From: Vibrio fortis
GTDB taxonomy: Bacteria; Pseudomonadota; Gammaproteobacteria; Enterobacterales; Vibrionaceae
NCBI RefSeq assembly: GCF_000695685.1
Contig: NZ_JFFR01000002.1
Coordinates: forward strand, 248,001-312,000
Length of the DNA: 64,000 nt
Direction of reading: 5' to 3'
Shown here: in pieces, positions 44,074-53,146 of the stretch
Position numbering within the stretch: position 1 is the stretch's first letter
How the letters are laid out: each line of letters starts with the position of its first letter
Translations under genes and position numbers: made by a program
The notes under the pieces: generated by a model
The model's database searches: none
Told to the model about the DNA's origin: nothing
What the model saw: only the letters and a program-made list of their open reading frames with translations

Positions 44074-44805
44074 ATGAAAAAGATTCTACTAGCTTCACTT
44101 ATCGGCCTTGCTTCTTTCAACGCAGCAGCACAACAAGAGATCAAATTCGCAATGGAAGCGACTTACGCACCATTCGAGTTCATGGATGAAAATAACCAAA
44201 TCCAAGGTTTCGACGTTGATCTGGCCAATGCGCTTTGTGAAGAGATGCAAGCGAAATGTACATTCCACAATCAAGCATTTGATAGCCTAATCCCTGCTCT
44301 TAAATTCAAACGTTACGACGCGGCGATCTCTGCAATGGATATTACTGAAGCTCGTCTAAAGCAAGTGAACTTCTCTAACGCATACTACGACAACTCTGCA
44401 GCATTCATTTCAATTGAAGGTAAAGTTGCTGACCAAGCAGCACTTGAAGGCAAGCGTGTCGGTGTTCAAAACGGTTCAACACACCAAAGTTACCTGCTAG
44501 AGCAGATGACGGGCGTAACTGCAGTACCTTACTCAAGCTACCAAGATGCATTCATCGACATGAAAAACGGTCGTATCGATTCAGTATTTGGTGACACAGC
44601 GGTTGTGGCTGAATGGTTTAAAAAGCAAGACAACCTAACGTACGTTGGTGATCAAGTAACGAACCAAGAGTACTTCGGTAATGGCTTTGGTATCGCAGTA
44701 AACAAGAGTAACCAAGAGCTAGTTGACCAACTAAACGTAGCGCTAGCAGCAGTGAAAGCGAACGGCGAATACGACGAAATCTTCAACAAGTACTTCGGTA
44801 AGTAA
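44074..44805 (+). CDS. artI: Arginine ABC transporter periplasmic binding protein (ArtI/ArtJ)
   Basis: A 243-residue periplasmic protein with signal MKKILLASLIGLASFNAAA. The family-3 amino-acid binding core is clear: MEATYAPFEFMDENNQIQGF, VDLANALCEEM, DAAISAMDITEAR and GVQNGSTHQSYL. The strong site CGGAG precedes the ATG. The order artP-artI-artQ-artM with a 104-bp gap after artP matches the enterobacterial operon. It binds L-arginine, possibly with wider cationic specificity. Confidence 0.93.
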   Translation: MKKILLASLIGLASFNAAAQQEIKFAMEATYAPFEFMDENNQIQGFDVDLANALCEEMQAKCTFHNQAFDSLIPALKFKRYDAAISAMDITEARLKQVNFSNAYYDNSAAFISIEGKVADQAALEGKRVGVQNGSTHQSYLLEQMTGVTAVPYSSYQDAFIDMKNGRIDSVFGDTAVVAEWFKKQDNLTYVGDQVTNQEYFGNGFGIAVNKSNQELVDQLNVALAAVKANGEYDEIFNKYFGK

Positions 44806-44806
44806 T

Positions 44807-45493
44807 ATGGAATTAACGGGTTACTCTCTAGGGCTCGTCGAAGCAAGCTGGATGACCATTCAGCTTGCATTTGTCAGCCTATTAGTCGGATTAGTTTTAG
44901 CAGTACTGTTTGCAAGTGGAGAGATGTCTCGACGTATCGCAATTAAATGGCCAACCACAGCGTTTGTAACCATGGTTCGTGGTTTACCAGAGATCTTAGT
45001 GGTGTTGTTTATCTACTTTGGCTCGACTCAAGTGCTGTTTATGATCACTGGCGATTTCGTTGAGGTGAGCCCGTTTTTATCTGGTGTTGTTGCACTGTCA
45101 CTTATTTTTGCATCGTACGCTTCACAGACTTTGCGTGGTGCATTAAAAGCCGTTAGCAAAGGACAAAGAGAAGCAGCAAGCGCACTGGGTATTCCTCAAT
45201 CGCACGCTTTCTTCAAGATTGTTCTTCCGCAAGCGGTAAGACACGCACTTCCAGGTTTAACCAACCAGTGGCTGGTTCTTCTTAAAGATACGGCATTGGT
45301 ATCGTTAATTGGTGTGACCGATTTATTAAAACAAGCACAGCTAACTTCAGCGGCAACACACGAAGCATTTACATGGTACGCAACCGCAGCAGCGATTTAC
45401 TTAGTGATCACCTTGGTGACGCAAAGAGCAGTAAAAGTGATTGACGCGAAATACTCAATCCAAGGTTTAGGCGCGAAAGGAGCGATGGCATGA
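44807..45493 (+). CDS. artQ: Arginine ABC transporter permease ArtQ
   Basis: A 228-residue inner-membrane permease of the polar amino-acid type with about five helices. The EAA loop reads GQREAASALGIPQSHAFFKI, then VLPQAVRHALPGLTNQWLVL and KDTALVSLIGVTDL, the HisM/HisQ/ArtQ signatures. It starts two bases after artI and overlaps artM by 4 bp, so it is translationally coupled. Confidence 0.93.
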   Translation: MELTGYSLGLVEASWMTIQLAFVSLLVGLVLAVLFASGEMSRRIAIKWPTTAFVTMVRGLPEILVVLFIYFGSTQVLFMITGDFVEVSPFLSGVVALSLIFASYASQTLRGALKAVSKGQREAASALGIPQSHAFFKIVLPQAVRHALPGLTNQWLVLLKDTALVSLIGVTDLLKQAQLTSAATHEAFTWYATAAAIYLVITLVTQRAVKVIDAKYSIQGLGAKGAMA

Positions 45494-46158
45494 ATGAACA
45501 GTACTTCTCTCAAATGCTTGAAGGCCTAGTGACCAGTATTCAACTGACGGGCGCGTCACTGCTTGTTGGCTGTATCTTGTCGCTATTGATGACCGTTACT
45601 TTGGTGTTAAGGCTGCCAGCTATCCATTGGCTAACTCGTGGCATCATCACCTTATTTACTGGTACGCCTCTTTTAGTTCAAATTTTCTTGGTGTATTACG
45701 GCCCGGGTCAATTTGATTGGATTCGTGAAAGCTTTATGTGGACTTGGCTAAGTCAGCCATGGTTCTGTGCAATGTTGGCTCTCGCTCTGAACACTGCGGC
45801 GTACAGCACACTGCTATTTAAGGGCGCATTCAACGCGATTCCAGCAGGGCAATGGGAAGCTTGTAGAGCGCTAGGTATGGACAAAGTGGCAACGCTTAAA
45901 GTGCTACTTCCTTATGCACTGCGCCGCGCGGTTCCAGCTTACTCAAACGAAGTGATTTTGGTATTCAAAGGCACGTCACTCGCGAGCACCATTACCATCA
46001 TGGACTTAATGGGCTACGCACAGCGTATCAACGGCCAAACTTACGACACACTAACTGTGTTCGGCATCGCAGGCGCATTCTACCTAGCAGTAAACGGACT
46101 ACTAACGCTAATTTTCCGCCAAGTAGAGAAGAAAGCCCTCGCGTTCGAAGCTGCTTAA
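45490..46158 (+). CDS. artM: Arginine ABC transporter permease ArtM
   Basis: A 222-residue inner-membrane permease, partner of ArtQ. EAA loop GQWEACRALGMDKVATLKVL, then PYALRRAVPAYSNEVILVFK and TSLASTITIMDLMGYAQ. It overlaps artQ by 4 bp (ATGA) and closes the operon; a strong terminator follows 30 bp later. Confidence 0.93.
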   Translation: MNEQYFSQMLEGLVTSIQLTGASLLVGCILSLLMTVTLVLRLPAIHWLTRGIITLFTGTPLLVQIFLVYYGPGQFDWIRESFMWTWLSQPWFCAMLALALNTAAYSTLLFKGAFNAIPAGQWEACRALGMDKVATLKVLLPYALRRAVPAYSNEVILVFKGTSLASTITIMDLMGYAQRINGQTYDTLTVFGIAGAFYLAVNGLLTLIFRQVEKKALAFEAA

Positions 46159-46188
46159 CACGGCTCACTACAATAGATACCAATTCTT

Positions 46189-46224
46189 AAGCCCGCGATC
46201 CTGAGAAGGATTACGGGCTTTTTT
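46189..46224 (+). terminator. Terminator of the art operon
   Basis: AGCCCGCGATCCT pairs with AGGATTACGGGCT around a GAGA loop (46190-46220), with one internal 2-nt mismatch, followed by six T. Confidence 0.9.
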
Positions 46225-46463
46225 GTACCTGTGTTTCTCTATAAATACTGGTGACGATATATCATTCAACTGGCTATCTCTTAGAGCGTTTCCTTACCAA
46301 AATAATCCACATTTTGTGACCAAGTCAAAAGATGGGTAATTTAAGTTACTGAAAATAATCGAGGTATGATGGTATTGTGTTATCCATATGAAACAGGTAA
46401 TTCAGTTTATGGGACTTGCCCCAAGGTTCGTCAGTTAGCATAACTATATCGTAGGGAAAATAC
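46225..46463 (+). other. Non-coding stretch after the art terminator
   Basis: Together with the terminator this is the 305-bp gap before the DUF2513 gene. It is AT-rich; I see no gene, repeat or named site in it. Confidence 0.4.
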
Positions 46464-46838
46464 GTGAAACGAGATATGGATTTAATTCGAAAATTAGTCT
46501 TGTTCATAGAAGAAAAAGAAGATGATCATCCGATAATAAAAGCACCTTTTGAAGGTTATTCGAATCTACAGCTTGAAGAGCATTATCATCTTTTATTTGA
46601 GGCTGGTTTAGTGAGATGCGAAACCATTTGTTCAAATTCTACGCCAAGTCGAGTCGTTAAAGTAATCCCATTTTCATTGACTTGGGAGGGGCACGAATTT
46701 GCGGATGCGGTTAGGAATGAAACAATTTGGGAAAAAGCAAAGGAGAAGATAATTTCACAAGTAGGTGGTCTTCCATTTGATGTACTTAAAGGCGTATTAA
46801 TTGGTATGTGTAGAGAGGTTGTCCAAGGCAGCCAATAA
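46464..46838 (+). CDS. DUF2513 protein, GTG start
   Basis: A 124-residue protein beginning KRDMDLIRKLVLFIEE, the DUF2513 opening, followed by a winged-helix-like middle (LEEHYHLLFEAGLVRC, FSLTWEGHEFADAVRNE) and an amphipathic C-terminus. DUF2513 proteins are scattered in mobile and accessory regions, with no proven function; the fold suggests DNA binding. GTG at 46464 follows a TAGGG site. It is the first of several unrelated short genes on this strand. Confidence 0.8.
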   Translation: MKRDMDLIRKLVLFIEEKEDDHPIIKAPFEGYSNLQLEEHYHLLFEAGLVRCETICSNSTPSRVVKVIPFSLTWEGHEFADAVRNETIWEKAKEKIISQVGGLPFDVLKGVLIGMCREVVQGSQ

Positions 46839-46883
46839 TTTCTATCAATCATAATAAAAGAAATCTTTGAAGGTTAAGATGAT

Positions 46884-47255
46884 ATGTCCAAATTTGTTAG
46901 GGAATTACATGAGCAATATGAGCTTTGGGTCAACTATTTGAACTACACGATGGCTCCATGGATATTCGCATTAGCTGTTGGATGTTTCCTTGGTGACTCA
47001 CCTCGATGGCTCACGTTCTTATGTATCGCGTTTATTTGCCTTTGGGGGTACCAGAACCCTCAATATCCACCGAGTTTGATTCGGCTTAGGAAAAATAGAC
47101 AAATTAACACGAATGCAGACTATTTATATCGCGGTTTTGTGTCAAAAAATATGAGCCTTTTTGCGGTCGTTAAAAATATGCACTTGTTTTTTGTTGCCGT
47201 ATTATTTTTGGGACTCGTTTTTAGTGGAGTAACAAAGTCTACGGTAGGTTTCTAA
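46884..47255 (+). CDS. Hypothetical membrane protein
   Basis: A 123-residue protein with about three hydrophobic segments: IFALAVGCFLGDS and WLTFLCIAFICLWGY near 32-57, and LFFVAVLFLGLVFSG near 100-115. Between them is a basic loop (IRLRKNRQINTNADYLYRG). No family is recognised. It follows the DUF2513 gene by 45 bp on the same strand. Confidence 0.6.
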   Translation: MSKFVRELHEQYELWVNYLNYTMAPWIFALAVGCFLGDSPRWLTFLCIAFICLWGYQNPQYPPSLIRLRKNRQINTNADYLYRGFVSKNMSLFAVVKNMHLFFVAVLFLGLVFSGVTKSTVGF

Positions 47256-47380
47256 TAAATTAGGTTTGAGTTTAATTTTTCTCGATATATCTAATATTGT
47301 TCAGGCGAAGTGACTTCGATGTAGCAGTTTGAGTCATAATAACCAAGTGTCTGTGTCACATCAGAGGAGGTTTTAGGCTT

Positions 47381-47914
47381 ATGGATAAATTCAAAATGCT
47401 TCAGATGTTGGGAGCGGGAGATTTTCAGCATCTCAACGGATCATTAGAAGCACATTTGAAAGGAACTGAAGAAATCCTGAGAAGTTGGGGCAGTAGTGAA
47501 CTACTTCAAACCGCTGGTTTATTTCATGCCGCTTACGGCACCGCGGGTTTCGATGAAAATATGGTCTCGTTAAACCAACGCCAAGAGATAGCTCGTGTTA
47601 TCGGTATCGATGAAGAGGCTTTGGTTTATTTATACTGCTCTTGCGATAGAGATTATGTTTTTCCACAATTTGGCAAAGTGTCAAATGTCCAATTTAAAGA
47701 CAGATTTACGGAAACTACCTTTCAACTTGAACCTAAGACAGCGAGGCTATTTTGTGAACTGACCGTCGCCAATGAGCTCGAGCTTGTATATGGCAGTGAT
47801 GATTTTAAATCGAAATACGGTGCTGAGTTGTTGGAATTGTTCCAGGGTATGGATAGTTACTTAAGCGTTGAAGCTAGAAAAGCATATAAGTCATCTTTGT
47901 CGAGTTTTGCATAA
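47381..47914 (+). CDS. HD-domain-like protein (DUF6817-type)
   Basis: A 177-residue soluble protein. HLNGSLEAHLKGTEEILRSW followed by LLQTAGLFHAAYGT resembles the H...HD-like metal pattern of HD-superfamily proteins, with His at 18, 25 and 49, but the classic HD doublet is absent. GAGGAGG precedes the ATG. Function unknown. Its end runs close to the acetyltransferase start (10 bp). Confidence 0.65.
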   Translation: MDKFKMLQMLGAGDFQHLNGSLEAHLKGTEEILRSWGSSELLQTAGLFHAAYGTAGFDENMVSLNQRQEIARVIGIDEEALVYLYCSCDRDYVFPQFGKVSNVQFKDRFTETTFQLEPKTARLFCELTVANELELVYGSDDFKSKYGAELLELFQGMDSYLSVEARKAYKSSLSSFA

Positions 47915-47924
47915 GGATAATTAC

Positions 47925-48437
47925 ATGGAAGTAGTAGAAGCGAGTATTGGTTTAGCGCCATTGATGGAAAGTTATGCCAAGGAGTGCTCTGAATCGGGAA
48001 TTCCCAGATACCAAGGTGTAGAAAAGGATCCAGAAGGACACCTTTCAGACATCATCAAGCGTGAAAAAGACACTACTGGATTGCCAGAAGGATATCTACT
48101 TAGTAAGACGTATTACTGTGTATCAGATAGTCAAATCTTGGGTGCGATTCGAGTCAGACAAGGTACCAATGATTATGTAGAAAACGTAATTGGGCATATT
48201 GGCTACGAAACAAGGCCTACAGCTCGAGGAAAAGGAGTGGCTCCGTTTCTATTGGCGTGGGTTCGAGACAACGCCATCACGGAGTCGGCTATAGTCACGT
48301 GCTCGGTTAATAATCCAGCCTCTCAAAAAGTCATTGAGAAGTGTGGTGGCGAATATCTTGGCAGTTACACTGACGAAACGGAAGGGATGGTTAGACGCTA
48401 TCGCTTAACACGAGCTGCCTCTATGGTGGAAAACTGA
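47925..48437 (+). CDS. GNAT family N-acetyltransferase
   Basis: A 170-residue acetyltransferase. The acetyl-CoA loop reads YETRPTARGKGVAPFLLAWV, preceded by the beta4 strand ENVIGHIGY and followed by VTCSVNNPASQKVIEKCGGE, the usual motif B. AAGGA precedes ATG 47925, which is preferred over an earlier in-frame codon inside the upstream gene. The substrate is unknown. Confidence 0.9.
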   Translation: MEVVEASIGLAPLMESYAKECSESGIPRYQGVEKDPEGHLSDIIKREKDTTGLPEGYLLSKTYYCVSDSQILGAIRVRQGTNDYVENVIGHIGYETRPTARGKGVAPFLLAWVRDNAITESAIVTCSVNNPASQKVIEKCGGEYLGSYTDETEGMVRRYRLTRAASMVEN

Positions 48438-48752
48438 TTCAAGACCCTTGGTATTTGGTTTTGAGTGGCGTATTACAACTACGACACAAAGGTAATCCAG
48501 TCAGCACCACTAGACTTAACTTCGAAGCCTGCAATTCAGAGATGGATTGCAGGCTTTTTTATGCTTGGTGACCTCGCGTGGTGAATCTAAAAGTGTAGAA
48601 ACTTCATTTTGTGATTTGAACTTGCCTTTGTATTTATAAATTGCTGATATTTCATAAATAATAGTGATAAAGTTCACCTTGTATGCAACAGGTGTTTCTG
48701 CATGCAAAATCGATCCAGATAGTAAAAAGGCATTCTATCCAAGGAGGTATGG
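48438..48752 (+). other. Intergenic region with a terminator (48525-48560)
   Basis: Within this 315-bp gap, AGCCTGCAAT (48526-48535) pairs with ATTGCAGGCT (48546-48555) and is followed by T6, a clear Rho-independent terminator for the acetyltransferase transcript. The remainder is AT-rich and probably holds the promoter of the next gene; no gene seen. Confidence 0.75.
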
Positions 48753-49196
48753 ATGATAATCAAAAGAGATAATCAGCAATCATTACAAGATGGGAGCTTA
48801 GGTATATATGATGTAGCTGAACTCGTTGATAGCTTGAATTACCTCTCTTTTCCTCCTTCCTGTGACCCTATTGAGGATTTTGGTGACACACACCAAGGGG
48901 TGCTGGAGCAAATGTTAAAGATGCAGGAATCTGTCAATCAACTCCATGCCAAAGGCGAGTTCGAATCAGTCGTAAATGCACAAAATGAAGAATACAAAGA
49001 ATTTTCAATGAGCGTTGACGGAGTAGAGATTGGTTTCCGTTTAATCAATGGCCAGATATCTAGCCGCTGCGATGTAGAAAAATACAAAAAGCAGCTTTTT
49101 GAAATGGCAGATACCCTGAATGCCACTCTTTACGACAGTGTAGGCACCAAGGTCAAAAAGCAGAAGAAAGGTATCTTAAGTTTCTTAGGCTTATAG
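48753..49196 (+). CDS. Hypothetical protein
   Basis: A 147-residue acidic, soluble protein with no family I recognise. It has predicted helices (VLEQMLKMQESVNQLHAKGE), a central beta segment (FSMSVDGVEIGFRLINGQIS) and a basic, hydrophobic C-terminus (VKKQKKGILSFLGL) that may touch membrane. A near-perfect AAGGAGG ribosome site supports real expression. It precedes an RDD membrane protein gene by 76 bp. Confidence 0.65.
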   Translation: MIIKRDNQQSLQDGSLGIYDVAELVDSLNYLSFPPSCDPIEDFGDTHQGVLEQMLKMQESVNQLHAKGEFESVVNAQNEEYKEFSMSVDGVEIGFRLINGQISSRCDVEKYKKQLFEMADTLNATLYDSVGTKVKKQKKGILSFLGL

Positions 49197-49272
49197 ATGT
49201 AACCACCATTGTCGGCGCTCGTTTTAGGCGAGAAAGCGAACAGCAGTGAATTTTAACGAGGAGAATTTCTAA

Positions 49273-49761
49273 GTGAGAGTGGAGCCACAGCTCGGTGACC
49301 TTGATGGAATAGCAACTAATCAGCCAAATGTTATCGTTCAGCACATTGAATATGTAACTCCTGAACAACAGAGGTTAAACATGCCTTTGGCTAGCCCAGG
49401 AAGACGCTATCTATGTCAAATGATAGATCTGATCATTACGTGGGTAATATTCTTGTTAGTGTTGTCTTTGTTTAATCTTGTAGGGGCGTCTAGGGACCAC
49501 ACTGATTTGGTCTCAATTTCGGTGGCAGCAATTTATCTCGTCTTTTCAGATTCGTTACCACGAGGACAAAGTCTCGGAAAAGTCATTTTAGGAATGTCGG
49601 TAATCGACAAGGATTCTGGTAACTATTGCTCCATATGGCAGTCTTTCGTTCGAAATGTCATGAATCCAATCATAGGTCCTATTGACGCGATATTTATCCT
49701 ATCTAGAAAGCGTCAGAGAATCGGTGATTTAACAGCTAATACGATAGTCATTAGAAGATAA
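49273..49761 (+). CDS. RDD family membrane protein, GTG start
   Basis: A 162-residue inner-membrane protein. The RDD-family pattern appears as SPGRRYLCQMIDLIITWVIF (Arg and Asp in the first helix region), with later SLGKVILGMSVIDKDSG and NPIIGPIDAIFILSRKRQRI plus GDLTANTIVI. Two to three helices are predicted. GAGGAG precedes GTG. The role is unknown; some RDD proteins are transporters or sodium/proton exchangers. Confidence 0.85.
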   Translation: MRVEPQLGDLDGIATNQPNVIVQHIEYVTPEQQRLNMPLASPGRRYLCQMIDLIITWVIFLLVLSLFNLVGASRDHTDLVSISVAAIYLVFSDSLPRGQSLGKVILGMSVIDKDSGNYCSIWQSFVRNVMNPIIGPIDAIFILSRKRQRIGDLTANTIVIRR

Positions 49762-50090
49762 CTATTATCAGGAGTCTTATCGCCAATTTGGCCTTGTATT
49801 CAAATTTTCCCAATCCATTTACAAGCTTTTTACGAACCCTTGTGGTGTCACAAATTGATGATGAATTTGGTCGTAGATGGTGTAAAAAGTTGGTATCGAC
49901 GCTAGCAAAATCCTAATGTAGTGGCGAATTTTGAAGTGTTTTTGTTTTGTATCAAGCATCTGAATGAACGTCTGCTAGAACATATATTACGTTTATCCTT
50001 AGTCTTGTTTTGATGCTTATGAAACGCTTCAAACTACTCATTTATCGATATAGTTATACCGCTTTAGGTCACTATCAAATAGGTTGAAAC
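49762..50090 (+). other. Non-coding stretch
   Basis: 329 bp, AT-rich, with no open frame longer than about 15 codons of interest, no clear hairpin and no recognised site. Confidence 0.4.
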
Positions 50091-50699
50091 ATGGATATAA
50101 AGGCAAAAATGCACAGCCAAGAGGTTTACTACTGTGATGACGTCGATCTGGTTGCCGAGCAAACACAGTGCTTAGAGGTGCTTTACGATTTTAATCACAC
50201 TCGCCCGAGTGAAGGCGACAAGCGACAACAGATTATGAAGCAACTGTTCGCGGAAGTAGGGATGGATTGTTACATCGAACCGCCACTGCACGCGAACTGG
50301 GGGCGCCACACGCATCTCGGCAACAATGTATACGCGAATTTCAACCTAACGCTTGTGGATGACACAGACATATTTATAGGTGACAACGTGATGATTGCAC
50401 CTAATGTAACCATTGCAGCAGGCACACATCCGATTAGCCCTGAACTGAGGCTCAAAGCTGCACAGTTCAATGTTCCAGTTCGCATCTGCAATAACGTATG
50501 GCTTGGCGCACACACGGTTGTATTACCAGGTGTAACTATTGGTGAGAATTCAGTGATTGGCGCTGGCAGTATCGTAACAAAAGATATTCCAGCTAATGTT
50601 GTCGCGGTAGGTAATCCTTGTAGAGTGCTACGAGAAATCAATGAAGATGATCGTGAGTACTACTATCAAGGTCGTCGTATTCCTGAAGAATTAAAGTAG
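50091..50699 (+). CDS. Maltose/galactoside O-acetyltransferase family protein
   Basis: A 202-residue left-handed beta-helix acetyltransferase of the LacA/Maa type. An N-terminal helical part (YDFNHTRPSEGDKRQQIMKQ) leads to hexapeptide repeats (HLGNNVYANFNLTLVDDT, IFIGDNVMIAPNVTI). The catalytic His113 lies in AAGTHPI, and NVWLGAHTVVLPGVTIGE and VVAVGNPCRVLREI complete the helix. It acetylates sugar hydroxyls with acetyl-CoA, possibly for detoxifying non-metabolised sugars. Monocistronic. Confidence 0.92.
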   Translation: MDIKAKMHSQEVYYCDDVDLVAEQTQCLEVLYDFNHTRPSEGDKRQQIMKQLFAEVGMDCYIEPPLHANWGRHTHLGNNVYANFNLTLVDDTDIFIGDNVMIAPNVTIAAGTHPISPELRLKAAQFNVPVRICNNVWLGAHTVVLPGVTIGENSVIGAGSIVTKDIPANVVAVGNPCRVLREINEDDREYYYQGRRIPEELK

Positions 50700-50827
50700 A
50701 GCAAAGAAACAAAGATGCGGCTGGCGTTATCTCACTAAAGCCGTATTTTTGCTATAAAAATGAATCAATACATATGGCACTTGTTTGGATTTTAAGTCAT
50801 GGATTAGTCCCCCACACAAGATAATAG

Positions 50828-51493
50828 ATGGAGGCAACGTTGAAAGATTACAAAGTATACCTGTTCGACATGGATGGAACATTGGTTAACTCAGAACCGT
50901 TGAAAGGTAAGGCGCTTGCGATGGCATGCGCTGATTATGGATCGATCGTGGACCACAATATCTATAAAGATGTGATGGGCGAAAGCTGGCAGGTGGTCAC
51001 AGGGCACTTCTTTCATCATGCCCAAATTTCACCGGAGTTAACGGAATTTAATCGCTACTTTCGAGCGCACTATGAAGAGTTACTTAGAGTCAGCCTTGAA
51101 TTGAATTCTGGAGCAAAAGAGTACGTAGAGGCGTTGAAGAAATCAGGTAAAACCTGCGGCGTCGTGAGCTCAGCAGCTACTTGGATGGTGGAGAATATTT
51201 TGGCGTCGTTGGAGTTAGAGAATCTTTTTGATCTAGTGATTACCCAAGAACATGTTACCAAGCATAAACCAGATCCTGAAGCCTATGTTCTTGCACTTGG
51301 AAAACTTAATGCCTCGCCAGAGCAGACCGTTGTGTTTGAAGATTCAAATGCAGGTGTTCTTGCAGGCAAAGCCAGTGGCTGCGATGTTATCGCTATTGAG
51401 CATGACTTTAATGGCAAGAACGATCTTAGTGGTGCTATCGCCAATATCCAATCATACGATGAGTTACATGAACAGTTGATGGTACTGAGTTAG
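50828..51493 (+). CDS. HAD-superfamily phosphatase / phosphoglucomutase-like
   Basis: A 221-residue HAD hydrolase, subclass IA. Motif I FDMDGTLVNSEP has nucleophile Asp14 and Asp16; motif II is GVVSSA; motif III Lys lies in THKHKPDP-like VTKHKPDPEAY; motif IV is VVFEDSNAGVLAG. It dephosphorylates sugar phosphates or isomerises them; the specificity is open. The ATG at 50828 has no ribosome site, but TTG at 50840 follows GGAGG directly, so the real start may be that TTG, giving MKDYKVYLFDMDGTL. Confidence 0.9.
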   Translation: MEATLKDYKVYLFDMDGTLVNSEPLKGKALAMACADYGSIVDHNIYKDVMGESWQVVTGHFFHHAQISPELTEFNRYFRAHYEELLRVSLELNSGAKEYVEALKKSGKTCGVVSSAATWMVENILASLELENLFDLVITQEHVTKHKPDPEAYVLALGKLNASPEQTVVFEDSNAGVLAGKASGCDVIAIEHDFNGKNDLSGAIANIQSYDELHEQLMVLS

Positions 51494-51571
51494 TTGGAAT
51501 CTTGTAACGCAAGGCGTTTACCTAACGGCGAACTGGATAGCACAATGATTTACTCAAAATCAGAGCCTTAG

Positions 51572-51605
51572 AAAAATACCGCCTAATGTTAGGCGGTATT
51601 TTTTT
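51572..51605. terminator. Bidirectional terminator
   Basis: A 15-bp perfect stem (51572-51586 with 51589-51603: AAAAATACCGCCTAA and its complement) with minimal loop. It separates the convergent HAD gene and efflux operon. Confidence 0.93.
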
Positions 51606-51614
51606 GAGTTGCGA

Positions 51615-53138
51615 TTAATTGTTGGCTGCGAGTTCAAGAGTATTAATAGTTGATTGACTTTCTACCTTTGGTTTATCCGTCACGACTTTCCAATCACCAC
51701 CAAGTGACTTATAAACAGCAATCGCGGTGTTGGCCGTTTGTAGTTTGGCGGCGACTTGTCTGTCTTGCATCATCTTCTGTTGGCGCTGCGCGTCGAGCAC
51801 GGCTAGGTAGTCAACAAGTCCTGCTTTGTAGAGCGACTTCGCTTTACTTACCGCTTTATCAACGGCGAGAGTTGCTTCGTCAATACGTTGCTGATTTTGC
51901 TGGCTTCTTCCATAAGCAAACAGCGTTGAATCTACCTCTACAAATGCGCTATCAACGGCATGTTGATAGTTCAATGCGGCTGATTTAAATCGTGCTTCAT
52001 TCATCTCTACCAGTGCTTCACCGCGTCCACCATCGAATACATTCCAACTTACCCCAACTGATGCCGCCCAGCCAATGGAGTCGCTGCTAAACAGGTCATC
52101 AAACCTTCCAGCGGTAACGCCTGGCGTGCCGGTAAGGAAGAACTTTGGATAGCGGTTAGCGATACTTGCACCAAGCTCTTCGTTAATTGCTGCCATCTCG
52201 CGCTCGGCAATTTGAATATCTGGACGTCGCGTCAACAAATCAGATGGAAGCCCGGTAGGGATAACACCTTTAAGTCTTGGTAAGGTGAAGTAGCCTTGCA
52301 GTTGAATTTCTAGTTCGGTTAGGGAGGTGCCTAAAAGAACGGCCATTCTCTGCTTGTGGACCTGTTCAGCGATCTCAAGTTGAGGCGTGATGGACTGTGT
52401 CGCTGCGAGCATCGCTTTAGCCTGTGCCAAATCGAGCTCTGAACCATAGCCACTGCGAACAACTTTCTCGACTAAGTCTCGGGTCTGTTTTTGATCTTCG
52501 ATGTTCTCTAAAGCGATTGCTTTACGTTCTTGGGCACCTCGATATTGCAGGTAATTATGAATAAGATCGGCTGTCAGCAGAGTATTTAAGCCTGATTGCA
52601 GTATCTCGGCTTGTTCGACTCGAATCGCTGCCGCTTCTGCTTGGCGGTCTATTTGTCCGAAGAGATCCGCTTCCCATGCGATGCTGGCACCAAGAAAACC
52701 ACCATCATGTTGCGCCTCAAGCAGTGACATGCCCGTAGCAGACTCGACGGCATCTGATGCACCAAACACAGGGCCTAGCAGTGAGTCGTTCTCACTAAGC
52801 TGATAGTTGTAATAACCCGCACCGATGTTAACGGTCGGTACTTTGAATGACTCCACTACACTCTTGTATGAGTTAGCCATTTTGATACGCTCAGCGGCCA
52901 CTTTAAGCGTGGTGTTGTCGCTTTGTAGCTGAGTAACCAGTTGGTTTAAAACTGGATCATTCAGTTGTAGCCACCAGTGTGGTTGCGTTACTTGTTGGCT
53001 ATCTTCTGAATAGAGATACGTTTCAGCCATCGTAGTTTGTGGCGCTTGATAATCTGGACCGACTGCACAACCAGCCAACAACAAAGAGAGCGCGACTGGT
53101 GCTAGATTCCATGGTTTTTGTGAAATGAAAGACATCAT
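51615..53138 (-). CDS. RND efflux outer-membrane channel lipoprotein (NodT/OprM family)
   Basis: A 507-residue TolC-like channel. Signal with lipobox LLLAGC (Cys24) and CAVGPDYQAP, the NodT-family opening, then paired outer-membrane-factor repeats (NQLVTQLQSDNTTLKVAAERI, TRRPDIQIAEREMAAINEEL). It exports drugs or other compounds from the periplasm in a tripartite pump with the adaptor and RND pump encoded just upstream. It is last gene in the operon, eight bases after the pump gene. Confidence 0.93.
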   Translation of the reverse strand: MMSFISQKPWNLAPVALSLLLAGCAVGPDYQAPQTTMAETYLYSEDSQQVTQPHWWLQLNDPVLNQLVTQLQSDNTTLKVAAERIKMANSYKSVVESFKVPTVNIGAGYYNYQLSENDSLLGPVFGASDAVESATGMSLLEAQHDGGFLGASIAWEADLFGQIDRQAEAAAIRVEQAEILQSGLNTLLTADLIHNYLQYRGAQERKAIALENIEDQKQTRDLVEKVVRSGYGSELDLAQAKAMLAATQSITPQLEIAEQVHKQRMAVLLGTSLTELEIQLQGYFTLPRLKGVIPTGLPSDLLTRRPDIQIAEREMAAINEELGASIANRYPKFFLTGTPGVTAGRFDDLFSSDSIGWAASVGVSWNVFDGGRGEALVEMNEARFKSAALNYQHAVDSAFVEVDSTLFAYGRSQQNQQRIDEATLAVDKAVSKAKSLYKAGLVDYLAVLDAQRQQKMMQDRQVAAKLQTANTAIAVYKSLGGDWKVVTDKPKVESQSTINTLELAANN

Positions 53139-53146
53139 GGCGCTCC

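Noticed and set aside
46464..49761. Prophage or defence island
   Set aside because: No integrase, structural, restriction or known anti-phage motif is visible. Only unrelated small genes are seen, so it is reported merely as an accessory patch.
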